Below are positions 45,463 through 57,184 of a stretch of 64,000 bases of DNA, piece by piece. The stretch spans positions 1-64,000 of the forward strand of contig JAHYIO010000005.1 of NCBI GenBank assembly GCA_020543525.1, written 5' to 3'. Source of the stretch: Coriolopsis trogii (taxonomy: Eukaryota > Basidiomycota > Agaricomycetes > Polyporales > Polyporaceae). The translations under genes and the position numbers were made by a program. A model generated the notes under the pieces. The model saw only the letters and a list, made by a program, of their open reading frames with translations, was not told the DNA's origin and did not search any database. Within the stretch, counting starts at the first letter, position 1; the number at the start of each line of letters is the position of its first letter.

Positions 45463-48246
45463 TCAATCGCGCCGTCGTCCATCCACGCCCATCCAGTCAA
45501 CAAGACACTCACCGAACACAACATCCCCCGTCCCAAACAACACCTGGACAGGCCCATATCCCGCGCCCGCGATCCACGGCAGCGCGCTAAGCTCCATACA
45601 CTCGAACCCCTCCTCGTCCCACACAAGCCTGTTCAGGGCGGGCAAGTGGTGCGCGGGGTACACGAGCGTGCGCGGAGGATGCTTCTTCCCGAGCCGTGAC
45701 ACACGTCGACGGGCGGGCTTAGCACCGTTGCCAGACGGCGTATCAGCCACGGCCTTCCCTTTCCCTTTCGTCTTCGTCTGCTTTTTCGCCGGTATCGCAG
45801 TGGCGCCGATGCTTGTGGTCGCGGTCGTGGCGTCGTCCTGCTCCTTTACCGTCATTTTCTCGCCACGAGTGGCCCTCGCGTTCTCACTCTTACTGTTGCC
45901 CTTCGCCGGAGCAGGGCTAGGCGTGTCAGCGACGCCCCAACTCACCACAGGCACGGGCACAAGCACGTCCGCCTCGACGTCCGAGTCCTCATCCTTCTCA
46001 ACAACTTGCTCCACCCCCCTCTTACTCTGCACTTTCTTTGTCGTGACACGAGGCTTCTTCGCCTTCGCCTTTGCCTTCCCCTTCGCAGCCGGAACGGCGA
46101 CAGCGTCCGCGGAAGCCTCGGTTTTGACCGCGACATCACCCGCAGTCGCGGGCGCAGTCTTCTTCTTGCCCCCTCCGCGCTTCTTCGGTGGTTGTTGTCG
46201 AGTGGGTCTCGATATCGACGACGCTATCTCCAATCAGCAGATGCCTCGTGGCGAATCAACGGAACCCACCGACCTGGGACGTCTAATCCATCTCTCGCAT
46301 TATGGATCGTCACGGCTTCTTCGGTCTTGACGCGTGCACGTCCTCGCCGTGCGAGCACGACTGCGAGGGGCTCTTGTAGCCGAACCGTTCTGTCGTTGAA
46401 GTACGAACGTCGGGACAAATAGCCAGCCGTACTCACCATCGTCTTCATCATCATCCAGAACGAAGACCTCATTCGCAACAGGTACGCTCAGCTCTTGCAG
46501 CTCACACTTGAGCAACAAGATATCCTCGCTAGTAGGCGTACTATTCACTGTCTGTGTAACAAATGAGTCACAGCAATTCCATTCCAAACGATGAATAGCC
46601 GCTCAACGCACCTGAACGCGTCCACGCTGTCTTACGACGTCTATATCGTTGGCCGAACCATGGATGTCAGAGACACTCTCCTGTGCCTCTGTCTCGGGCC
46701 GTCCTGGACGACCGGGTTGCGGGGTCCCCGATCGGCTTGGAGGCGGATGCCCATCGGGTGACGGAGGCGAACGGGCCCGGGGCGGAATATCTTCAGGAGG
46801 CGGAAGATGCCCCGTTATGGGGCTGGTAATGGCCGAGGCAGACGGCCATAGCGGTGTAGGCGCGATAGGAGGCGGCAATATGTGCTTCAGACTACGCGGG
46901 TCCCCCTTGGTGGGCGACGAGTAGCGAAAAGGAGACGTCGGAGGAGACGAAGACGGAAGAGCCCTCTCATCGTCTGAGGACGGAGATGTCGAACGAGGCG
47001 AGGGAGAGAAGAAAGTGGGCGAGAAGAACGAGCTCTCGATCTTCACTCTCGGACTTGGGGTCCGCGGTGGAACCGAAGCGATGTTGGAAAGAGGCACAGG
47101 AAGTGGACGGGCACGATCCGTAGGAGTGTGCAGCAGTTTTGCGCGTTTCGGTGAGGGACGGAGAACTGGTACGTCGAAGTGACGACTTGAAGTCCCGGAG
47201 GGCAACGGTAAACGCGAGGCACCGCCTACGGCCGGACGTTGTTCGGAAACCTCAGTCGTCGACAGTTCCACAGAGACAGAAGAGAGCCCCATGGAAGGGA
47301 GAACAGCAGGGGCAAGAGACACGTTTGAACGCACAGCAAAAGTCGGAGCCAAGACACCAGTACCAGGATCGCCAGACGCAGTGGGAGTAACAGGACCAAA
47401 GTTGCCCGTTTGCGTTTGTGCAGCAAGGAGAGCAGCGTGCTTGCGCTTGAAGCGAGGTGGAAGACTAGAGACCGACTGATCTTCGACGCCGGACGCCAAA
47501 ACGCGGGTATATGCGCCTGTACTTGGGGTATCTTGAGCTTTTGGCTGGGTATATGCGCGCGGAGACTCTCCGACGGCTCCGTCAGAGAAGCGTACCTGGC
47601 GAGATCGTCGACGAGCAAGCCGAGCGCGCGAGGGTCGCCTGAGGACTGATTTGAGAACAGGGCCAGCAGCAGAGATCCTACCAGGATTCCGAGCAGGCGT
47701 CGGCGTCGCTGTTGTCGATGCGGCAGATAGTTTCTGTGCACAGGTAGGACAGCCAGGCTGAGGAGCGGAGTCGTGAGCGCGGGTATGACGAGTAGACGAG
47801 GCCTTCTTGGTGGATGACTGGGAATCATGCGGTTTGGCGCGAGTCTTGATCCTCTTGGTGGGAGGAGCAACGAGGGAGGGAGACTCGGCACGTTCGCGCT
47901 TGACGTGAATGTCGTTGACGGGCAGCTCGCACCGTAGCTCTTTCTGCGTCCCGCCTCTGTCTCCAGACAACGCTGTATCGGTACCAGGAACGACATTCTC
48001 CTTGCGCCCTCGGCCGCCTGTACGTCGTCGCAGCCAGTCGTCCACTAAGCGAGGGTCCACGTTGTGTGTTGCAGACCAGTTGGCGCAAAAAGAGGTGGTC
48101 GGCCGCAGCGCCCCAGTTTCCAAGAGAGTGTTGAGCTCCGCGCGATGAGTCCGGGAGATGGGCTGAGTAGGCAGGCGCTGGATGACGGGCTTGACATCCT
48201 CAGCATCGTCTTGCATCGAATGACCTTTGCGTCTCCTCGAGGACAT
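45463..48246 (-). CDS. Disordered nuclear protein with homeodomain-like N-terminus
   Basis: Four exons fit in frame: 48246-46612, 46551-46433, 46389-46274 and 46223-45463. The second intron uses the donor GTACGG at 46432, which is required to keep frame. Residues about 30-80 (ISRTHRAELNTLLETG...FCANWSATHNVDPRLVDDWLRRRTGG) look like a homeodomain third-helix arrangement with WLRRR where WFxNRR is usual. The next ~450 residues are Ser/Pro-rich with basic KRIKTR-type clusters. The second half has GGGKKKTAP and Lys/Ala repeats (KGKAKAKAKK), then a folded-looking C-terminus (YPAHHLPALNRLVWDEEG). A nuclear DNA- or chromatin-binding role is inferred. The homeodomain call is weak. Confidence 0.6.
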
Positions 48247-50528
48247 GACGCCTAGCGTTGCAAGTGAGGGCGAGGCGAGGCGAGGTGACGGTCAGGAGCA
48301 CGAGTCGTCGTCGTCTAGCGCCCATCATCCGTCACGGCAAAACGCGACAACGCGGCACGTGCATGTGACGCAGCGCGTGTCCCCACGACTGGGTGTGGAA
48401 GGCGCGTTGTGCAACTGACCCAACTCCAGACTGCTGCTGCCCGGAAGACTCGATGTACGCGTCACACCACATCCACAGAAGTAGCAGGCATCGCCGTATG
48501 CGACGAGGGAGGTGCAGCAGGCATCCCGTGCCAGAACGGCGGCGCGGTGCCTTAGGACTGCGGGCCTTGCGCGGCCTCGCTGCGGTCTCTTCTCATGAGC
48601 GAGTATGTCACCAGGTATCATCCCCAACACTCTCTCCGCCCCAATTCAATTGCACCCTCGCATGGGAGCGCAGCGGACCGCGGACTGGCCCATTCATCCT
48701 GATCGCCGTGCAGAGCTCGGCGTATTATCTGGTGTGCTCTATGACGACGACGTGAGCTCTTTCGCGCTCGTGCATGTGGAGGCGGCGACAACGTGGCCGC
48801 CTCTCACCGTCAAGAAGCGGCGAGAATATATAGACCTCTCGACACCGGTACCCTCGGACCATCGCGTGTAGACCGGACCTCCGTCGAGACGAGATGGACC
48901 ATCTGATACTATAGATCATGATGAGGAGTTTTCAACACAGGAACAACTGAGAACTTATCGACAACAAATAGACGTTTCTACCTCACATAAGGTATACTAG
49001 CCCGCACGAGCGATGCACCCGAGTGTACGAGCGCATTCGTGGGTGCACATCGAGCTTGCGAGAGGTGAAGTGTGTCTATGACTGGTTGCCAGCACCCAAC
49101 CATCTCCGAGGCGGCACATTAAACCACTCAATTGCACGCGCGGAGATTAACTTCGCGAAGCAAACTCTGCGCAACCACGTACGTGCTTCACCCCAAACGG
49201 GGAAGAGCAGCACAACCCAATCAGGCATCCATGGTCCTCACAAGACCCATGCGTAGAGTCTGCGATCTCCACACAAACACCTCGTTCCGAGCAGTCGCGG
49301 ATCTGCCCGCCACTGGCCAGCATATTTAGGCAGCCATGACCATGGAGTTGGGGACTGTGTCGCCACCGAGCCCCCAATACGCCCATCATGAAGCGACACA
49401 GACCACAACCACCGCTTGTTATGCTTTCGCGCATTCCAATCCTTGTTGCCGCCACCTCCACGCTGGACGCTCCCGAGAGCATGCCACTCCGGCGTTGCAG
49501 CCCAGATCGTCGTAGATCCGGCTGGAGCAGACGTCCCCCATAGCCATACAGGTATGTACCCATCCGTCTCTGCGTCATCGCATACTAAGCACGCTCGTAT
49601 AACGCACAGCCAAACGGGTGTATACGTACGTCCTTGAGCGCAACGCTATCCTCGTGAGGAATTGACGTGTACTCACCGCCATATCTATGACAGGAACTCG
49701 CTCCGTGCCGTTGAGCTGTGACTCCTGCGCTGATTTTCCGAGAACTCTATCCCGCCGTCGTCTGCATATGTCATCAGCTTCCTTTCTTCGCACAACATTA
49801 CTGACACTCACTTACGGACACTATACTTCCCGACCGCCATGCTACCTTCGACGTAAGCTTGAATCTTGATGTACCATATGACATGTGTCGTCGTCGAATA
49901 GAGCCGGTATGGAGCTTCATGGTCAACGCACAAGAGTGGCGTCTATTCCTCCTGCACCTGGGCGCCAAGTGGGCATACATGAGCTTGACGATGACGACGA
50001 CCGCCAACTTGACGGTCATACTTTTGAAACCGCGCTGACCCGGTTATGTCGGTAAGCACCGTAAGTAGCATCTTGGGTGCTGTCACCAGCCGACTCTATG
50101 TCTCCTCATCTGCTCTCAGCTTCGACGTCCTTGCTCCTGCAGGCTGCATAATTTTGAGCTGGCCAAGCGCACAGCCCATGTCGAAGACAAGTGGGTCTAC
50201 TAATTTAAATACAAACTGACTTTGAACCAATCTAGCTACCGTTGGCCTCTAGTCATTCAATTCACACATAGTACCCGCCTCCAGAGGAACACCGCGACCC
50301 CTGTCTCGACCGAGCCACAGCCCGCCTGTTACGACTCTCGCTAGATACGGCGACAATGTGCCCATATAACGCATACTGCAAGCCCGGGGCGTTGTGCACG
50401 CGGTGCATGCACTGACAGAAGCCAATCAACGCCAACACTCATTGCGGACACAGCTTCTCGTCTTCGCATGGCTGGCTACTATCTCAACCGCCTCCCTTGT
50501 CTCATCCTCCTCACGATCTCAGCATACC
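48247..50528. other. Mostly intergenic, no firm gene
   Basis: 2.3 kb between two divergent genes. The only frame with any coding flavour is at 48605-48871 (listed separately). Other frames are short and overlap on both strands. Confidence 0.4.
48605..48871 (+). CDS. Possible small protein (88 aa), unknown
   Basis: Open frame MSPGIIPNTLSAPIQLHP...PSDHRV with balanced composition, ending 10-15 residues after a basic stretch KKRREY. It could be a single-exon gene or the last exon of one starting upstream. No family recognised, and chance is not excluded. Confidence 0.25.
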   Translation: MSPGIIPNTLSAPIQLHPRMGAQRTADWPIHPDRRAELGVLSGVLYDDDVSSFALVHVEAATTWPPLTVKKRREYIDLSTPVPSDHRV

Positions 50529-52214
50529 ATGGGAGCCTGCATTTTGCGCGAAGCAAACGTGCCAGGCGAGAACGAACAGTCCCCCGGCGGACCGAACGCG
50601 ACAAACCCAATCGACAGCTTGCAGCAGGTGAGAACATCTCGACTCGGCAGCTCACCGCTGATATTCACTCCAGATCCCTTGTCTGAAGGATCCCAAGGTC
50701 TGTCAGCCTATACTATCTCCATAGTCTCAGATTTGAAGCCCTGAAAAGAAAATGAAACTGCAAAAAGTTTTTCCGATAAATCCTCCTCCTCGGTTCCAGC
50801 AACTCCGGCAAAACCACCGTCCTCAAACAGCTCTCCGCCTGTTGGGACGGCGGGACATGTGTCCTCCCAGGCACAGACTCCGAGCTCCGCGAGCTGGTCT
50901 TCTTCAGCCTCATCAAGGGCATCCGCGCCGCACTAACCATCATAGAAGACCTCGACCTGGACACGTTCGACCTACGGGACACGCTCGCTCACCAGGTAGA
51001 GGACGAGCCCGCGACGCGGGCGTTTCGCGACAGAGAGCCATTCCCGGCGTTGTATCACCTTCCTATCAAACGTCTCTGCGAAGCGCTGCTCGCCCATCGG
51101 GTGCACTACCGCGCACAGTCTGGGTTCCCTGATAAGTGAGTGTGCCTGTGTACGCGAACAGCCTTCTGCCTATACGCGCAGTCTGACAACCCCCTCTGAC
51201 TACAGCCTCTTGTACTTCTATCGCCACCTCGACCGTCTGTTCTCGGGGGTGTACGTGCCCACAGCCGGAGACATCGCGCACGCATACGTGATGACTACGG
51301 GGATGACCAAGTCGTTCGTCCCGCTCGACTCCGGTGATCGGAGGCGGGGTGACTTTTGTCTTGTTGACGTCGGCGGCAGGAAGAGCGAGCGACGAAAGTG
51401 GATGCACGCATTCCAGAACGTCAGCGCGATCGTCTTCGTAGTCAACCTCAGAGGCTACAGTCGCTCTCTCGCCGAAGATCCAAGCGTAGTGCGTCGTTTC
51501 CCTCATTCTAAATGAAGATGCTCTGATTGTGTGGTGACGTTCGTTCGCCTAGAATGAGATGTCAGATGCGATGGATCTCTGGGAGGCCATCGCCCACTCG
51601 AGGTTGTTCGAGGACACACCGCTCGTGCGTCGCGTCTTTCCCCCTCCCTATCGCAAGTCAAGCAATACAGCGTTCGCGCGCTGAGCTGCATGTATTCAGA
51701 TACTGCTACTAAACAAGAACGACCTCTTCGGGGACGCCATCCAACACGTCGACATCCGCGACCACTTTCCAGTGCGTTCCCGTTCCCGCATTATCCACCA
51801 GGAGCCTTGCATACTCACGTGAGATATCACAGGACTACGATGGAGACCCTCGGGATGCAGAAGACGCACGACGATACTTTCTGAGACGCTTCTTTGACCT
51901 CATGCCGAAATACGTGCAGTCGCCGTCCGAAGACCACACGGAAGACGGACGAAGAGGGAGGACTGTGTACTGCCAGTACGTCATCCCATCCCTTCTCTCT
52001 CTCTCCTTTCCCTCCTCGGTTTGCATGATGCGTGGTGTCTGACGCACGGCCCGCCTGACCAAGTTTCACCACTGCTACTGACGCTGCCACGTTGGAGCCC
52101 GTACTCGCGTCCATCGAAAGTGCGTATCGCCTCTCCAATCTGTACAGTCCCTCTCGTTTTCTCACGTGTTCAGCAGGGTCAGTCCTCATGGAGCGTGTGT
52201 CGCAGCCGAGCTGA
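50529..52214 (+). CDS. Second non-canonical G-protein alpha subunit, broken before the P-loop
   Basis: The start is the ATG at 50529 with an MGACIL N-terminus (Gly2, a myristoylation context; Cys4 is a possible palmitate site). Exons: 50529-50627, P-loop exon to 51135, 51206-51488, 51553-51624, 51700-51771, 51833-51975, 52064-52119, 52177-52214. Motifs: LLLGSSNSGKTT (P-loop), DVGGRKSERRKW (switch II), LLNKND, CHFTTATDA (TCAT variant). In switch I the catalytic Arg position is Tyr (AYVMTTG), so slow or no GTP hydrolysis is predicted. Immediately before the P-loop the frame reads through stops (TAA near 50784), and no splice site cures this; one extra A in the run there would explain it. Either a recent pseudogene or an assembly indel. 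It is only distantly similar to the 31.4 kb Gα. Confidence 0.75.
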
Positions 52215-52506
52215 CTGTGTCCAGCATCCTCCTTTCGTCGTCGGACTTGAACAGCACGGACACTCTCGTCTAGGGATTGTATGGCTTGTTGCGGTATACC
52301 CTCTGACAGCGGTGCTGGGACGCCGTCGCGGTACCACGTTGTAAGACGATGCAGATATGGGTTGGAAACATTGACAACGCTGTACAGTAGTCACACGGAA
52401 CAGCCTGGCGCTCAAGATACTATACCCATCCTTCGGCCATTCTACACACACGCGCACAGCACGTTCCAAAGCGCGAGTCCACGAAATCTCGAGCCGAGAC
52501 ATTGAC

Positions 52507-53640
52507 TCAAACAGCGGGCACATTGAGACCGCTGAGCTTCTCCCAAGCCAGTTGTGTTATTTGCCAATTCTTCATGTCGGTGCCAGTGTCCAGCGTCAGC
52601 GCCTCAAGTTTCCGGAAGTGCTTCTCGGACGGGAGAGGAGAGCTCCGAGAGTGTCTCGATGAAGAAGGGGGAGATGACTGGCTGGGGATCGGTAGCGTTC
52701 TCAGCAAGGGCTGCGTAGAAGGTCGGCTTGCCGTCGTACTGGACAGCGAGCGAAGTGAGGTTGCGGCACACGAGCAGACGACTGTAGTACGTGTTGTCGA
52801 TGCTTTCGCATACAAAGTAAAAAAGAAAAATTCTCAGCGCATGGACAGATGTAGCAGTGCGTATGAACGTACGGAGTTGTTCTTTGCTACGGTCCTTGCA
52901 GAAGCCAGCTATGACGTCTGATGCCAATGTCATAGTCGGGGCCCGAGCGCAGGAAGAAGCGGGAACCATGTCTGTGACACGGCGGGTCCGCTGAGTACCC
53001 CAAGGGACGAGAGAGAAGATAGATCCCCCAGAGGCTCTGCCAAACCCTTAGCGAGCTCCCATGACTGCCATTGCGCATGTCCGTCGTGTGCGAGAAGCGA
53101 CCTGATGGAGAGACTCTTCAGTGTCCTGTCAGCCGACGGTACGCACAGAGGCGGATCAACGGGGATGTTCTCATTTGGGGCCTCCCAAAGCACTCGTTCC
53201 AGTTTACGCTCGCTCGGTAGGGCGATCTGGTCGAGAGCGATAAGTTTGCGCAATCAGCGAGAAGGTCTCGAAGATCGCTCCGGTATCTGCCAGCAAGTCA
53301 CGCGTGCAGAAACGGGCCAGCGACAGCGAGGTGATATAGGGGAACATGGTCATGCGCTCGAGGTGCTCGGTCTCAGGGCCGAAGTCACGCTCGAACCTGT
53401 ATGCGTCTGATTCGATGCTTGAGGGACCGCACGTATCAAACACTGCGCGGCCAGTCGCGTTCGTATTTTCGAGTAGATCAATATGTTCTCCGGGGTGTAG
53501 GAAGTGCATGCCACATGTTGCGGTAGGCTCGGTCGGTCCAGTCCGAGCCAACCAGAGCACACGCGCGAAAGCTCGAGTGCCGTCGTGGAGGTAATCGATG
53601 ATCATGTCAATGATTTCTGTTGGAACACGTGAATTTTGCT
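52507..53640 (-). pseudogene. F-box/LRR-like gene, copy C, multiple frameshifts
   Basis: The 5' part shows an F-box signature (VPTEIIDMIIDYLHDGT, then after a frame slip ACALVGSDWTDRAYRNMWHAL). Leucine-rich segments follow (MFPYITSLSLARF; after another slip LRKLIALDQIALPS; LKSLSIRSLL; TWFPLLPALGPRL). A TGA stop and a further slip occur near 52946-52940, then SKEQLR, an intron and LLVCRNLTSLAVQYDGKPT. At least three frame breaks and a stop make this a clear pseudogene. It is the only copy with a recognisable F-box. Confidence 0.78.
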
Positions 53641-54624
53641 CGTTGAACGGTTAGGTACGTCAATCCAGAGACGCGATATTTAAGCTCACCGCAAAGACTC
53701 GGCGGCGGCCTCGACTCTAAGTGGAGCGCGTCGGTTCGGACGCTTAACTTTTGACTTTGTGGCGCTTTTCTTGCGGGGCGGCATACCAGATATATAGAGC
53801 TGTAAAGCTGGCCTGTGTATGTTAGCTACAAATGACAGCATGGAGGGAGTCCGAGACCAGTACTACTGCGAACCTGTGATGATGACCGTACCACTGGTTG
53901 GGCGCAGGAGCGCTGACTCGAGGGACTGATATGTCCCCGGGAACCCGGGCCGTGACTGATGATCGGGAGATCCCGGCGGCTCATTTTGTTCTCAACTCTC
54001 AACGTGAACTTGTACTCATCCTGCAATGTTTTCCTTTCATAACCGGTCAGGCTTTTTTGTACTACGAGCATGATTCTGACGACGATGATGCTAGTTTTCA
54101 CACAGTTGGCTGCAAAGGCCCTTAGCAGGACCGTCCAACGCGCGAAGAGCTCCTTTGCAATTGCTAGACGACCTCCGCTCCTCCGCTACGCGCCCCGGCA
54201 TAGACTCATCCTTAGACAGACCGCAGCGTACATCCGACACCTTTGACGGACTTACGTTTTGTCATGCCCAAAACATGGTCTTTCAATAGACTATCGCAGA
54301 TGATGCCGCATGGTCTGCCCCCAATCGGCCGCTCGTTCATTCTTCTAGACCGTGCTCGCCGTCTGTTATACCGTCCGTGAGTCCGATGTGTGTCAAAGGA
54401 TTGCATTTCAGGCTGAATTTGACGCCTGCATGTGGTGTATCACCTCCCTGCCTGCAGGTCATACGGTCATTGTAGGCTATCGGGGCGTCAGGTTGCCTAC
54501 TCTGTGGTGATCACACAGATAGGGACGACCCTGCACCAGAGACGTCTGAGGAACATAAAAGCAAGCAAGGACCCAGCTATTATCTCACCGTGTCAGTATC
54601 CGAGTCGCAAGCAACACGCTCACC
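53641..54624. other. Intergenic, promoter of the repeat-peptide gene
   Basis: No gene recognised. A TATA-like CATAAAAG near 54555 lies about 70 bp upstream of the ATG at 54625. Confidence 0.4.
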
Positions 54625-57184
54625 ATGAAATCCGCTCAACTCCTCTCTGTTCTCCTCCTTAGTGTTCTCCTATATGTCAGCCAGGTGAGCACATATGTGC
54701 AAGCGGAGCACGTTGAGGTTCTCAATGTGTGCGTTTAGACTCGAGCCCTCTATACGTCAACGTACGTCATCGTTCAAGATGATCCCGAGCATCAGGAGCA
54801 CAACCATGTCTGGGTCATCGGCGAAGACGAAGAACGTAGGCTGAGCGAGCTGCTCGAGACCGACGTCAGCGAGCTCGACTTCATGGGATTCTGGATGAAT
54901 CGTCCTCCGCAAGTCTGCGGCCATTGCGGGAAGCGCACCGAAGTCATTGACTGGTGAGCACAAACCATCGATCACGGACCGTGTGCTCGGCCTGGACATG
55001 CGCTCAAAAACCCTCATTGACACGGCCCACAGGGTATACACTGCTCTGAACAGAGGCGTCCACTCGAAAGAGTGGATCGTAAACGCGATCCGCGAAGCCC
55101 GCATCTCGCGAAAGGGCTCGCACGATGTCTACTGCTCACGTTGCGGCCATCTGACCCGCTTCCAGGACCATTCGGGCGCAGAGGGTCTCGCTCCTCACAT
55201 CAGTGAAGCTCCGGTACATATCGCTATTCCATTCTTCCGTGCGATATACACCCAACGCCATCGCTGACGCTCCCGTACGTCACATTGACCATCTTAGCGC
55301 TTCAACCGGGCGACAAAGTCGTTCATCAAGCGCGACGCAGTGAGTACAGTGTTTACACCTCACTGCGAATGAGCCTCATTGTACACGATGTTCGCATCAT
55401 GCAGGAGCTTTCAGAGCCCGTGCCCGCGCGTGAACCAGAGTTCGAGAGTGAGGACGCACCCCTGCAAGGCCAGTGGGCCAACTCTGGATGGCTCAAACGC
55501 AAGTCCTCTGCGTCGCACGCTGTCAAGGCATGTCCTTCGTGGCCGCGCGCTCATCACCTCACGTTCATCCCTGATCATATGACACCCAAAACTAGGATGC
55601 TATCGCAGACATGGAGGCGCGTGAGCCCGCCATGGACTCGACCGACGGCGCCCTCAAGGGCGAGTGGGCTAACTCTGGATGGCTGAAGAGGAAGTCTACC
55701 GCGTCTGATGGCATGAAGGTGCGTCGTCCTCTGGAGCCTCAAAGTCGCTCACCTTTGATTCACAACCACCATTCACACGCATGAACTGCGCACTATTCAG
55801 AGAGAAATCGCGGGCATCGAAGCACGCGAGCCCGGACCGGACACAGACAGTGAAGCCGGCGAGCTCCAAGGACAGTGGGCTAACGCCGGCTGGCTCAAGC
55901 GCAGGTCTAGCGCTTCTGAGGGTTTGCAGGTGCGTTCCATATGGCATGCTCCCGCCACAGCGTTGCTCACCTCACGATGGGGTCATCTCCTCTCCTCTAT
56001 TTCTCTTATCAGCGAGAAATTCTCGAACGCGAAGAGCGCGAAGCTGTACCAGTGGCGGACACCGCCGATGGCGAGTTGAACGGGCAGTGGGCGAACTCTG
56101 GCTGGTTGAAGCGGAAGTCCACGGCATCAGAGTCCGTAAAGGTGCATCGTCTCCGCTGTTCGTCACCCGACTCTGATATCCTCACAATTCGTCTCTTGAA
56201 GAGAGAAGTCGCTGATCTGGAAGCACGCGAAGCCGTACCCGGCTCAGACAAGGACGACGGACCGCTTCAAGGTCAATGGGCCAACGCGGGCTGGCTCAAA
56301 CGCAAATCGAGCGCGTCGGAGTCGTTCAAGGTACCGCGTCCTGGGCATGACCTGTCTACGTGCGCTCAGTACCGACCCGTGTTCCTCTTCTCTAGCGATC
56401 TGTCGCGGAACAGGAAGCGCGTGAGGCGGCACCCGAGATGGATACGACTGACGGCGAACTCCAAGGACAATGGGCCAATGCTGGCTGGCTCAAGCGCAAA
56501 TCCACTGCCTCAGACATTCTGAAGGTATTGCTCTTTCCCTCCTGTCATGCCCAGGGCGCTGAACGCAACGGCTGCCTCGGGCCATGTGCCTCTTTCATAG
56601 CGATCCATCGCGGACTTGGAAGCGCGTGAAGCGGCCCCCGAGACGGACAATACCGACGGGGAGCTCCAGGGGCAGTGGGCCAACTCCGGCTGGCTCAAGC
56701 GCAAGTCCGCTACTTCGGGTTCATTCAAGGTCCGCAACCGCACTCTGTTCTGGAGACGTGCAGTCCATTGCTGACTTGAAATTTTTGTTGTGGTACATCG
56801 AACTCAGCGAGTTATCGTGGAGTTAGAAATGCGCGAACGTGCCCCGGGATCGGACAGCGCTGACGCCCTGCTGGAAGGGCAGTGGAACAATGACCATTGG
56901 GTCCTTCGCAAATCCGCCGCTCCGGACGCCGTGAAGGTATGGCTCACTGTCTTCGGTGCCGTCCGTCGCAGCCACATTTGTTTTCTCACTGCTGCCTTGC
57001 ATGCTGTTAGGGGGCTGTCGCGGACATTGAAGCCCGCGAGCCCAACGACGACGAGGAACTTCGCGGCGAGTGGAACAATGTCGCATGGCTGCTGAGGACG
57101 TCGGCTGCTCCTGAGTCCGCCAAGGTTCGTCCTCACACCCATGTCTTAGACACAGTGATTCGTCAGCACTCTGGTAGTAAATGA
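54625..57184 (+). CDS. Secreted precursor with nine exon-encoded, KEX2-type repeats (563 aa)
   Basis: Thirteen exons sum to 1692 nt in frame: 54625-54684, 54739-54953, 55033-55213, 55298-55339, 55405-55527, 55596-55718, 55801-55929, 56013-56141, 56202-56330, 56396-56524, 56601-56729, 56808-56936, 57011-57184. Exon 1 encodes a hydrophobic signal peptide (MKSAQLLSVLLLSVLLY). Exons 2-3 encode a domain with two CxxC pairs (CGHC, CSRC). Exons 5-13 each encode one repeat: acidic ADLEAREA spacer, then GELQGQWANAGWLKRKSTAS. Six repeat exons are exactly 129 nt and all junctions are phase 0. Lys-Arg occurs inside the first seven repeats (WLKR) and is re-created at many exon junctions (K then R), so Kex2 in the Golgi should release a ~33-residue peptide and a ~10-residue linker per unit. 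The last two repeats are degenerate (VLRKS, LLRTS). The intron at 55528 starts with GC. Function unknown; U. maydis Rep1 and fungal RiPP precursors are the nearest known architectures. Confidence 0.85.

Noticed and set aside
45668..46330. 220-codon plus-strand frame rich in Phe/Ala/Ser
   Set aside because: Antisense to the Lys/Ala-rich exon of the 45463-48246 gene.
54625..57184. Repeat region as a TPR/WD-type structural repeat protein
   Set aside because: Units have a signal peptide ahead, regular dibasic sites and acidic disordered spacers, which fits a processed precursor better than a folded solenoid.
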